From contig NZ_JBCNJT010000003.1 of the NCBI RefSeq assembly GCF_039596395.1, positions 248,001 to 312,000 of the forward strand: DNA of 64,000 nucleotides, read 5' to 3'. Position 1 is the stretch's first letter. Every line of letters begins with the position of its first letter. Position numbers and translations under genes: made by a program. This document shows, one piece after another, positions 33,975 through 41,813 of the stretch. Below the pieces are notes generated by a model. The model searched no databases. It was not told the DNA's origin and was given only the letters and a program-made list of their open reading frames with translations. This DNA is from Fluviicola sp. (lineage in GTDB: Bacteria > Bacteroidota > Bacteroidia > Flavobacteriales_D > Crocinitomicaceae).

Positions 33975-36224
33975 ATGAATCCAAAAGCGTATTTGCTTAT
34001 TTTGATGAGTATCCTGAGTGGTTTGGCGACTGCTCAGGATACTTTATACATCAAAGATGAAGCGGGGATAGCTGTGCCGTTTGCACAAGTCGCCATCCAG
34101 AACCCGGATGCGAAGAAAACAAATTATGTTCAATCGGATGAACGGGGAATCCTGGTCGTTCCGGAGGCTTTTTACGCAACTGGAAAGCAACTGATTGTGA
34201 AAGTCAGTACGGACGGTTTTCACCAGGAAACCGATACCATTTCAAAAGGAAAAAATCACCGTGTTCAGCTGCGCACAAACGCCAAAGACATCGGTGAAGT
34301 AGTCATTACCGGGCAATTGGGTGCGGGATCGGTAACCAATTCCACGAATAAAGTAAAACTGATCGACCGCGCCACCATCGAAGCGAAAGGAGCGGTAAAT
34401 CTGCGCGATTTATTGCAAAACGAATTGAATATCCGCATCAGCCAGGACCAAATCCTCGGAAGCGGAATGTCGATGCTGGGAATCAGCGGGGAAGGAGTCA
34501 AAATCCTGATAGACGGAGTTCCGGTAATCGGCCGCCAAAACGGAAACATCGATTTGAGCCAGATCAACCTTTCCAACATCGAACGGGTGGAAATCGTAGA
34601 AGGACCACTCAGTACCAACTATGGAAGTAACGCCATGGCAGGTACCATTAATCTGATCACTAAAAAGCCGAAAAACAAAGGCTACGACATAAACTTAGGA
34701 GCTTTCTACGAAACGGTCGGGAATTACAACCTGAACCTCGGAGTGACTTCGCGCGTGAAGAATCACGCCATTTCTGCATACGGAGCACGCAATTTTTTTG
34801 ACGGCTGGACACCCGGCGACAAAGCCATCGAATTCCCGAAAAAGGAACTGGCAGATTCCGGGCGCTTCCAGCAGTGGAAAATGAAAGAACAGTATTTGGG
34901 CGGATTGAAATACTCCTGGAAATTCAAAAAAATAGAACTGATTCCTTCACTGGATCTTTTCCGGGAGAAAATCGTGAACCGCGGTTACCCCAGAGCGCCC
35001 TATCAGATTTCAGCTTTTGACGACGAATACGTGACCAATCGCCAGAATGCTGGACTGGAAGTAATCGGCTGGTTGAAAAAAGATTTGAAACTGGATGTAC
35101 AGCTGAACTATTCCAATTACAAACGCATCAAGAATTCTTACCTGACGGATCTCACCACACTTGACCGCAAATTGCTGGCGATGTCGGAACAGGACACTTC
35201 GCGTTTTATTCTTTATTTCAACCGCGTTACCCTGACCCGGAATAATTTCGACCGCAAGTTCAATTACGAAGTCGGTTACGATATCAACTACGAAGAAGGA
35301 TTCGGGAACCGCATTGAGAACAAACGGAAAGAAATCGGAGATTACGCGCTTTTCGGTACATTCAATTGGGCGCCCTGGAATTGGCTGCACCTGAAACCGG
35401 GATTGCGCTTTACCTATAATTCGCTCTACAAAGAAGCATTTATGCCGGCTTTGAATGTGAAATTGGGAAAGAAAAAACACATTTTGCGCGGAAGTATTGC
35501 CTCGGGGTTCCGTTCGCCTTCCATCAAGGAATTGTACATGGAGTTTGTGGATATCAACCACAACATTCACGGAAACCCGGACTTGAAACCCGAAATCGCG
35601 AACCACGTGCAGGGGTGGTATAACTTCAATTGGGAACCGAAGAAATTCCAGTTAGGATTTGAGTTGTCCGGGTATTACCAGGATATTCACAACCGCATCA
35701 GTTTGTCGCAATCCGCAGACGGAGTGAATTACAGCTATTTCAACATCGATCAGTTTTATGCAAGAGGAATTCAATCCTTGGTGAAAGTGGGGCAAAAACA
35801 ATGGAATGTAAATGTCGGATTTAACTATATCGGAACGGCTTCCAACTATTCGGACAATCGATATGCCTATTCGCCGGAATTGGTTTCAAACGTTTCTTAC
35901 CAGTTAAAGAACGGAACAACCAAATTCAGCGCTTTCTATAAATACACCGGGAAAGTGGTTGCTTACTTCCTGAATGAAGATGCTTCCATTACGCAATCCT
36001 TCATTTCCGATTACAGTTTATTGGATTTACAGGTTCAGCAATGGTTCCTGAAGAAAACACTGAGCGTTTCACTGGGCGGCAAGAACTTACTGAATGTGAC
36101 GAATATCAATGCGGGAAGCGGAACTTCCGGCGGTGCACACGTTTCCGGTTCGGGAACAGCACCGATTGCCTGGGGAAGAAGTTTCTACCTGAATATTACT
36201 TATTTGATAAAATCAAAGCAATGA
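33975..36224 (+). CDS. hmuR: TonB-dependent heme receptor (HmuR-like)
   Basis: A 749-residue outer-membrane receptor. Signal peptide ends GLATA before Gln. A carboxypeptidase-regulatory-like N-terminal domain (about 24-105), a plug domain (about 110-235: DIGEVVITG, VNLRDLLQNELNI, KILIDGVPV, IERVEIVEGPLSTNYGSNAM) and a beta-barrel to the end. At about 508-538 it has FRSP, then His residues in DINHNIHG, then NPDLKPE. This is the FRAP/NPNL arrangement with intervening His found in heme receptors. Starts 3 nt after hmuS and overlaps the HmuY-like lipoprotein gene by 4 nt (ATGA), so these are coupled. Confidence 0.93.
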   Translation: MNPKAYLLILMSILSGLATAQDTLYIKDEAGIAVPFAQVAIQNPDAKKTNYVQSDERGILVVPEAFYATGKQLIVKVSTDGFHQETDTISKGKNHRVQLRTNAKDIGEVVITGQLGAGSVTNSTNKVKLIDRATIEAKGAVNLRDLLQNELNIRISQDQILGSGMSMLGISGEGVKILIDGVPVIGRQNGNIDLSQINLSNIERVEIVEGPLSTNYGSNAMAGTINLITKKPKNKGYDINLGAFYETVGNYNLNLGVTSRVKNHAISAYGARNFFDGWTPGDKAIEFPKKELADSGRFQQWKMKEQYLGGLKYSWKFKKIELIPSLDLFREKIVNRGYPRAPYQISAFDDEYVTNRQNAGLEVIGWLKKDLKLDVQLNYSNYKRIKNSYLTDLTTLDRKLLAMSEQDTSRFILYFNRVTLTRNNFDRKFNYEVGYDINYEEGFGNRIENKRKEIGDYALFGTFNWAPWNWLHLKPGLRFTYNSLYKEAFMPALNVKLGKKKHILRGSIASGFRSPSIKELYMEFVDINHNIHGNPDLKPEIANHVQGWYNFNWEPKKFQLGFELSGYYQDIHNRISLSQSADGVNYSYFNIDQFYARGIQSLVKVGQKQWNVNVGFNYIGTASNYSDNRYAYSPELVSNVSYQLKNGTTKFSAFYKYTGKVVAYFLNEDASITQSFISDYSLLDLQVQQWFLKKTLSVSLGGKNLLNVTNINAGSGTSGGAHVSGSGTAPIAWGRSFYLNITYLIKSKQ

Positions 36225-37180
36225 AAAAAGCACTTTTAATCGCATTGATCCCGGTTTTAGGCGCATGCTTTAAAAAAGAAATCCCGGTTGAAAAGCCAGT
36301 TTCAGGTGCAACGACTGCACAGGTAGAGTTGGGCGGAAATTACGCCAACCAGATCTATTACGATTTGGAAACCAATTCCATTATCCGTCAAAACAACCGC
36401 GAAGTGTGGGATTTGGCTTTCGAAGCGGGAGACAACGGTTTTCACGTCCTGCTGAACGAATCGCGGATTATGGCTGCTGCACTTTCCAACGAAACAGATA
36501 TTACGGCTCTGACTTCCGATGCCGGTTTAACTTATACCTGGGATTATCATACCGGGAACCTGGATTCGACAGCGATCGGAGATTGGCAGAGTTTGGGGAA
36601 AGTGTATGCCATTGATTTGGGAACAGCACTTACCGGTGGCAACCTGGGAAAGAAAAAACTGAAAGTGGTTTCCGTATCAACAACCGAATACCAGATCCAG
36701 TTTGCGGATTTGAGCAGCTCTTCCATTCAAACCTTCACAATCCCGAAATCAACAACGGCCGGGTTTACTTATTTTTCCATGACCGGAAGCGGATCTTTGA
36801 AAGACATCGAACCGGATAAAGCGACCTGGGATTTGATATTCACGGCTTACTGTCATGTTTTCGATGAACATACGCCTTATTCGGTGGTTGGAGTTTTGTC
36901 GAACCGCTACGGAGTAAAAGTACAGGAAGTAAGTATTCCTTTTGAGAATATGACCCACGCAGACATTGTGGAATCGGCATTTGAAGACCGCATTAACGTA
37001 ATCGGTTACGACTGGAAAACCTACGATTTCGACAACGGAACATATGTGGTGAACAGCAACCGCACGTTTATCGTGAAAACCGTTTTGGGCCGTTATTATA
37101 AAATGCGGTTCGTGGATTACTACAATGAAAACGGTGTAAAAGGCGCTCCGAAATTCGAATTGCAGGAATTGATTCCTTAA
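36221..37180 (+). CDS. HmuY-like heme-binding lipoprotein
   Basis: A 319-residue lipoprotein from ATG 36221, which overlaps the receptor stop; the frame is also open upstream inside the receptor gene but that is not coding. Lipobox VLGAC with Cys16, then a basic FKKE. HmuY-like body: YANQIYYDLETN, NREVWDLAFEAG, ATWDLIFTAYCH, INVIGYDWKTYDF, YYKMRFVDYYNENG. It shares the WDL.F and IGYDWKTY motifs with the T9SS-tagged protein at 28785. Likely surface- or outer-membrane-anchored and supplies heme to the receptor encoded just upstream. Last gene of the operon. Confidence 0.9.
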   Translation: MKKALLIALIPVLGACFKKEIPVEKPVSGATTAQVELGGNYANQIYYDLETNSIIRQNNREVWDLAFEAGDNGFHVLLNESRIMAAALSNETDITALTSDAGLTYTWDYHTGNLDSTAIGDWQSLGKVYAIDLGTALTGGNLGKKKLKVVSVSTTEYQIQFADLSSSSIQTFTIPKSTTAGFTYFSMTGSGSLKDIEPDKATWDLIFTAYCHVFDEHTPYSVVGVLSNRYGVKVQEVSIPFENMTHADIVESAFEDRINVIGYDWKTYDFDNGTYVVNSNRTFIVKTVLGRYYKMRFVDYYNENGVKGAPKFELQELIP

Positions 37181-37189
37181 ATAATACCG

Positions 37190-37222
37190 GTAGGCACATG
37201 ATTAATCGCGTGGCCTACTTTG
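37190..37222. terminator. Hairpin between convergent genes, dispersed repeat member 3
   Basis: GTAGGC (37190-37195) and GGCCTAC (37212-37218) around ATGATTAATCGCGT, followed by TTTGTTTTA. It is an imperfect member of the GTAGG..GATTAAT..CCTAC family. It contains the stop codon of the minus-strand gene and can end transcription from both sides. Confidence 0.6.
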
Positions 37223-37688
37223 TTTTATCCTGTTTTTTGATCCAAAATTCACCACTTACCTGATATTGGGTAGTATCCTGATTTTGTTGGGTTACTTCGT
37301 AATAGATATATTGATAATACCCGGAAATTTCATAATATCCCGCCTTTTTTTTCAAGGTCCCTTCTATATGTATATCGCTTGAAGAATAGCTTGGTCCAAT
37401 TGGAGGACCGCTTCCTCCCCAACCGGAAACAGTTAGGATTCCGGATACCAGCTTTCCATCTCTTTTGAGTGTGAAATCCACGTCATCGTACAACGAATTC
37501 GAGCAATTGATCTCATTTTTACTTACGGAAACTATTTTAATATAATGCTTTCTGTATGAATCGATTCTAATTCCGTTTTTAGTATAGTGTCCTGAAAAAA
37601 ATGCGTCATAACCTCTGAGATGAGATTTGTCCTTATAACATCCGAACAAAAGCAATAGAATAGCAAAGGAAATAAAAGCGAGTTTCAT
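37215..37688 (-). CDS. Small lipoprotein, unknown
   Basis: A 157-residue protein. N-terminal signal MKLAFISFAILLLLFGC with lipobox LFGC (Cys17), then a charged CYKDKSH start. The mature part is beta-rich with Tyr (FFSGHYTKNGIRID, GILTVSGWGGSGPPIGPSY, YYEISGYYQYIYYEV), and ends SGEFWIKKQDKTK. No family recognised. It has its own strand and more AT-rich codon use than its neighbours, which could mean it was acquired; this is a weak impression. Function unknown. Confidence 0.7.
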   Translation of the reverse strand: MKLAFISFAILLLLFGCYKDKSHLRGYDAFFSGHYTKNGIRIDSYRKHYIKIVSVSKNEINCSNSLYDDVDFTLKRDGKLVSGILTVSGWGGSGPPIGPSYSSSDIHIEGTLKKKAGYYEISGYYQYIYYEVTQQNQDTTQYQVSGEFWIKKQDKTK

Positions 37689-38015
37689 GAGGCGGTTTTT
37701 TTGATTCGAATTAAAGGTAAAACAATTCTATTTTATTTAAAGGATGCGTCAATGAATATTTTAGCTAACCAAACCAAACACTATGAGCATGATTAATCAT
37801 CCAGGCCAATTTTGACGAATGGTGTTTTCTGGTTTACCACAGATGTGCAGATTTTTAGCCCGGTTAATACTTATCACGTGTCGCCAATAGCTTTAGCGCA
37901 GGTGCACCACCTCGCCTTTTAAGAATACCAACAATTTATAAATTTTGCAATACAGAGGCGACTGGTAAGCGCCTCTCTTTATCTGTGCATCAGTGGTCAA
38001 AAATTAAGAGTGGGT

Positions 38016-38060
38016 GAGCATGGTGATTAATTCCCGATTAATCGCATGGCGACTGTTTTA
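38016..38060. repeat. Degenerate dispersed hairpin repeat, member 4
   Basis: GATTAA (38024-38029) and TTAATC form a stem, followed by GCATGGCGACTGTTTTAT. The right arm matches those at 12123-12147 and 37200-37227 (GATTAAT..GC..GGC..CTNN..GTTTTAT). Confidence 0.55.
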
Positions 38061-38086
38061 TATGACTGATTTCGCCGGAAAAAAAG

Positions 38087-38094
38087 TAAATTTG
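38087..38094 (+). promoter_or_regulatory. -7 element of hisS
   Basis: TAAATTTG matches TAnnTTTG and is followed by CCCC, 17 nt before the hisS ATG. Only a CTG is present at the -33 position (38066-38068, 18-nt spacer). Confidence 0.45.
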
Positions 38095-38111
38095 CCCCAA
38101 ATAATTTAACA

Positions 38112-39482
38112 ATGGCTCAAAAACCGGCAATCCCAAAAGGGACCAGAGATTTCCTACCAGACGAGGTAGCTCGCCGTACGTATATTTTCGACACGATCAA
38201 ATCCGTTTTCAAAAGTTACGGGTTTGCACCGATCGAAACACCTTCTTTCGAACTTTCCACCACTTTATTGGGGAAATACGGAGAGGAAGGAGACCGCTTG
38301 ATATTCCGCATTTTGAATTCAGGGGAAAAAATGAAAAAGGCCGATTTGGAAGCCTTGCAATCGGAAAACTTAGCGCGTTTTGCAAATTCATTGGCAGAAA
38401 AAGCTTTGCGCTACGATCTAACCGTGCCTTTTGCACGTTTCGTGGTGCAGCACCAGAATGAGTTATCATTTCCCTTCAAACGCTACCAGATCCAGCCTGT
38501 TTGGCGAGCCGATCGTCCGCAGCACGGCCGTTACCAGGAATTTTACCAGTGTGACGCCGATGTAGTCGGTTCGGATTCCTTATTGTATGAAGTGGATTTC
38601 GTGCAGATTTTCGACCAGGTATTGACGAATCTCCGGATTCCCGGCTTTACGATTCTAATCAACAACCGCAAAATCCTTTCAGGAATTGCAGAAGTTTCAG
38701 GCGAGAGCGACAAACTGATCGATATCACGGTTGCCATCGACAAGCTGGATAAAATCGGTGAAGAAGGTGTGGTGAAGGAATTGAAAGAAAAAGGCGTTTC
38801 AGACAAAGCGATCGAAATCATTTCTCCGTTATTTAAAACGAACGGCGATAATGAAGCGCGTTTGGAACAAATGAAATCCTTCCTTTCAAACTCAGAAATT
38901 GGGTTGAAAGGAATAGCAGAGTTGGAATTCGTTTTGAACCAAACCAAAGAATTGGGACTGGAACGTGCAGAAGTTGTTTTCGACGTAACCCTTGCGCGCG
39001 GACTGAACTATTACACCGGAGCTATTTTCGAGGTGAAAGTGCACGATGTAAAAATGGGATCGATCTGCGGTGGCGGACGCTACGATGATTTGACCGGCTT
39101 GTTCGGACTTTCCGGGCTTTCGGGAGTTGGGATTTCTTTCGGGGCAGACCGCATTTACGACGTATTGAACGAATTGAATTTATACCCGGAAGATACCAAT
39201 GCCGGCTTGACATTGCTGTTCGCGAACTTTGGTGACAAGGAAGCAGCCTATTGCATGAAACTGACGAAAAAATTACGTCAAATCGGTGTGGACTGTGAAG
39301 TGTATCCGAGCGCTGCCAAGATGCAAAAGCAATTCAAGTACGCCGATAACCGCAAGGTGAAGTATGTGGCATTGATCGGTGAAGATGAACTGAACAAAGG
39401 ACAGTTGCAGATCAAGAACATGGAATCGGGAGAACAGCAGGCAATGACGGAGAACGAATTGCTTCATTTTTTTAAAGCTTAA
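38112..39482 (+). CDS. hisS: Histidine--tRNA ligase
   Basis: A 456-residue class II aminoacyl-tRNA synthetase. Motif 1 region near the start ([22 protein letters not shown]), the histidine-binding/motif 2 segment [12 protein letters not shown] and [21 protein letters not shown] (motif 2 loop, Arg), the HisA motif [14 protein letters not shown], and motif 3 [13 protein letters not shown], followed by [11 protein letters not shown] and an anticodon-binding domain (about 360-456). Length fits the family. Followed after 6 nt by hutH, so histidine charging and histidine breakdown genes share a transcript. Confidence 0.97.
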   Translation: MAQKPAIPKGTRDFLPDEVARRTYIFDTIKSVFKSYGFAPIETPSFELSTTLLGKYGEEGDRLIFRILNSGEKMKKADLEALQSENLARFANSLAEKALRYDLTVPFARFVVQHQNELSFPFKRYQIQPVWRADRPQHGRYQEFYQCDADVVGSDSLLYEVDFVQIFDQVLTNLRIPGFTILINNRKILSGIAEVSGESDKLIDITVAIDKLDKIGEEGVVKELKEKGVSDKAIEIISPLFKTNGDNEARLEQMKSFLSNSEIGLKGIAELEFVLNQTKELGLERAEVVFDVTLARGLNYYTGAIFEVKVHDVKMGSICGGGRYDDLTGLFGLSGLSGVGISFGADRIYDVLNELNLYPEDTNAGLTLLFANFGDKEAAYCMKLTKKLRQIGVDCEVYPSAAKMQKQFKYADNRKVKYVALIGEDELNKGQLQIKNMESGEQQAMTENELLHFFKA

Positions 39483-39488
39483 AACAAC

Positions 39489-40973
39489 ATGGACCATTTT
39501 ATCATAGATAATCAATGGGTTTCTTTAGAGAAACTCGATCAGATACTCGCTTCGAACGCCAAAATTTCGATCAGTGAAGAAGCAAAAGCAGCCATCGTAA
39601 AATGCCGCACTTATTTAGATGAGAAAGTAGCAAAAAGCGACCGGTTGATTTACGGAGTAAATACCGGTTTCGGAAGTTTGTGCGATACGGCGATTTCTTC
39701 CGAAGACCTGGAACAATTGCAGCGAAACCTGGTACTTTCCCACGCATGTGGAATGGGGGAGCGCGTTCCGGAAGAAATCGTGAGAAGATTATTGATCCTG
39801 AAAGTGATGGGACTTTCCCACGGAGCTTCAGGTGTTCAGCTTGAAACCGTAGAACGGTTGGTTTTCTTCTTCAACAATCACATTCACCCGGTTGTTTTCC
39901 AGCAGGGAAGTTTGGGTGCTTCCGGTGATTTGGCTCCTTTGGCGCATTTGGTATTGCCGATTTTGGGTGAAGGAACAGTGCTGTTCGAAGGAAAAGAATA
40001 CACCTCTCAGGAAATCAATGAGCGTTTTGGCCTTCAGCCGATTGCTCTGAGATCGAAAGAAGGATTGGCCTTGCTGAACGGAACACAATTCATGTCGGGA
40101 TACGCTTCTTACGCCATTTCCCATGCACGCAAATTGTGGAAGCAATTCAACGAAGTTGCTGCAATTTCCCTGGATGGGTACGACGGGCGCAAAGAACCGT
40201 TTGGCGTTCAGGTAAACGAAATCCGCAACCAGGTCGGACAAATCAAAACAGCAGAGATTTTCAGAAATCTATTGGCCGACAGTGAATTGGCAAACCGTGA
40301 AAAGGCACATGTACAGGATCCGTATTCATTCCGATGCATTCCGCAGGTTCACGGAGCTTCTTACGATACGATTGAACATTGCGCAACGATCGTGGAACGC
40401 GAGATCAACGCGGTAACAGATAATCCAACCGTTTTCCCCGATGATGACATCGTGGTTTCTGCCGGGAATTTCCACGGACAACCGCTTGCCCTGGCAATGG
40501 ACTTTTTAGCAATAGCTTTGGCAGAAATGGGAAGCATCAGCGAACGCCGCATTTACAAATCCATTTCCGGAACACGCCATTTACCGGCGTTTTTGGTGGC
40601 AAAACCAGGATTGAATTCCGGTTTCATGATTACGCAATATACCTGCGCTTCGATCGTGAGCCAGAACAAACAGTTGTGTACACCGGCAAGTATCGATACC
40701 ATTGATTCCAGCAACGGGCAGGAAGATCATGTTTCCATGGGAGCCAACGCAGCAACAAAATTATTCCGGGTGATTGACAATTGTTATTCGATCCAGGGAA
40801 TTGAGATTCTGCATGCATGTCAGTCGCTGGAATTCCGCAGACCGGCTAAATCCGGACAGCGCCAGGAAGAGATATTTGCTAACTTTAGAGGCAAAGTTCC
40901 TTTTGTGAAGGAAGACGGGTACATGCACCCATTGATGCAGGCAAGTAAAGAATTTGTAAAAAACGGAATATGA
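39489..40973 (+). CDS. hutH: Histidine ammonia-lyase
   Basis: A 494-residue lyase that turns histidine into urocanate and ammonia. The MIO prosthetic group forms from the Ala-Ser-Gly in GSLGASGDLAPLAH (about 140). Other family motifs: IYGVNTGFGSLCDTAI, NLVLSHACGMG (the SH selectivity pair that favours His/Tyr over Phe substrates), EGLALLNGTQFM, TDNPTVFPDD, GNFHGQPLALAMDF, and NGQEDHVSMG near 420. The rest of the hut pathway (hutU, hutI) is not in the window. It sits 6 nt after hisS and overlaps the next gene by 4 nt. Confidence 0.95.
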   Translation: MDHFIIDNQWVSLEKLDQILASNAKISISEEAKAAIVKCRTYLDEKVAKSDRLIYGVNTGFGSLCDTAISSEDLEQLQRNLVLSHACGMGERVPEEIVRRLLILKVMGLSHGASGVQLETVERLVFFFNNHIHPVVFQQGSLGASGDLAPLAHLVLPILGEGTVLFEGKEYTSQEINERFGLQPIALRSKEGLALLNGTQFMSGYASYAISHARKLWKQFNEVAAISLDGYDGRKEPFGVQVNEIRNQVGQIKTAEIFRNLLADSELANREKAHVQDPYSFRCIPQVHGASYDTIEHCATIVEREINAVTDNPTVFPDDDIVVSAGNFHGQPLALAMDFLAIALAEMGSISERRIYKSISGTRHLPAFLVAKPGLNSGFMITQYTCASIVSQNKQLCTPASIDTIDSSNGQEDHVSMGANAATKLFRVIDNCYSIQGIEILHACQSLEFRRPAKSGQRQEEIFANFRGKVPFVKEDGYMHPLMQASKEFVKNGI

Positions 40974-41494
40974 ACGAAGACTATATGAACATCAACCAGG
41001 AAACAGAACAGAACCAAAAAAGACCGGTATTGTTGACCGTACTTTGTATTTTGAGTTTTATAACCGTAGGTTTCGGTTTGCTGGGCGTTTTATTTACCCT
41101 GATCGGTGGCGAACCGAGCCCGGAAAAAATCCAGGAAGCCTACAACCAGCTTATTCAAACCGCAAGCGAAATGCGGGATAAGCAACTGACAACCATTGCA
41201 GATATGATTGAACAGGCAGCAGATTTGACTGTTTATCAGCAGCACCGTTACTGGGCTGTTTTGGGAATCAATGCTTTGACGATGATTACCGGATTCGTAG
41301 GTGTATTGTTTATGTTCAGAGGAAAGCGCTTAGGATTTCACCTGTACATTATTTACAACCTGATCAGCATCGGAGGAACATTCCTGATTGTTCCTTCTCA
41401 CATGGTACCGATGGTTTCCGTCATCATGAACCTGATTATTTCCGGATTGTTTATCTTCCTTTACGCTTTGAACCTGAAGTGGATGAATAAGTAA
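40970..41494 (+). CDS. Small membrane protein, unknown
   Basis: A 174-residue protein with a charged N-terminus (NINQETEQNQKRP) and about four membrane segments: VLLTVLCILSFITVGFGLLG (about 21-45), a segment near 95-115 (YWAVLGINALTMITGFVGVL), one near 125-142 (LYIIYNLISIGGTFLIV) and one near 148-168 (VIMNLIISGLFIFLYAL). A soluble loop of about 45 residues between the first two (SPEKIQEAYNQLIQTASEM) is helical. The ATG overlaps the hutH stop (ATGA). No family recognised; translationally coupled to hutH. Confidence 0.8.
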   Translation: MNEDYMNINQETEQNQKRPVLLTVLCILSFITVGFGLLGVLFTLIGGEPSPEKIQEAYNQLIQTASEMRDKQLTTIADMIEQAADLTVYQQHRYWAVLGINALTMITGFVGVLFMFRGKRLGFHLYIIYNLISIGGTFLIVPSHMVPMVSVIMNLIISGLFIFLYALNLKWMNK

Positions 41495-41526
41495 TTGAAA
41501 ATTCAAAATGTTGAATTCAAAATAAT

Positions 41527-41566
41527 AAAACGTAGGGGCGGAAAATTTTCCGCCCCTACGTTTTTT
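41527..41566. terminator. Perfect 38-nt palindrome terminator, dispersed repeat relative
   Basis: A perfect 19-bp palindrome (arms 41527-41545 and 41546-41564; core CGTAGGGGCGG) followed by TT. It shares GTAGGGGCG/CGCCCCTAC arms with 24194-24231 but has AAAATTTT in place of the GATTAAT centre. Confidence 0.8.
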
Positions 41567-41813
41567 ATATCCATTTTTATCCATTTAATATCTGAATCCG
41601 ATCGTTTTAACAGAAATCGGCCACCACTTATTTCAAATTTCCACGCTTTTAATTCTTCTGAATGACATTTAACTAAACAAATGAACATTTAACAAAACGT
41701 ATAATTACTTCATCTACATTTGTTTCATGTGATTTTAAAAATGCGAATGGGCCCTCGAATTTGAAAGATTCACATCATAAGAGAATGATGTCCAATCTAT
41801 TAAACTATTTAAC
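41567..41813. other. AT-rich leader before the second M43 protease
   Basis: No coding signal. It contains repeated AACATTTAAC-type words near 41660-41695 and an exact -7 match TACATTTG at 41715-41722, which would give a leader of about 85 nt. Confidence 0.4.

Larger units (their letters stand above)
37689..38111. other. 423-nt spacer upstream of hisS with several hairpins, no gene
   Basis: No plausible open frame. It contains an AGGTG-CAC-CACCT palindrome near 37889, a GAGGCG..CGCCTC hairpin at 37954-37976 followed by TCTTT, partial copies of the GATTAATC repeat (37785-37800; 38016-38060), and a possible hisS promoter at 38087. It looks like decayed repeat or former non-coding sequence. Confidence 0.5.

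Noticed and set aside
36041-36220. Upstream extension of the HmuY-like lipoprotein frame into the receptor gene
   Set aside because: The extension is out of frame with the receptor and would place the lipoprotein signal peptide inside the protein. ATG 36221 gives a perfect lipobox and the usual ATGA overlap.
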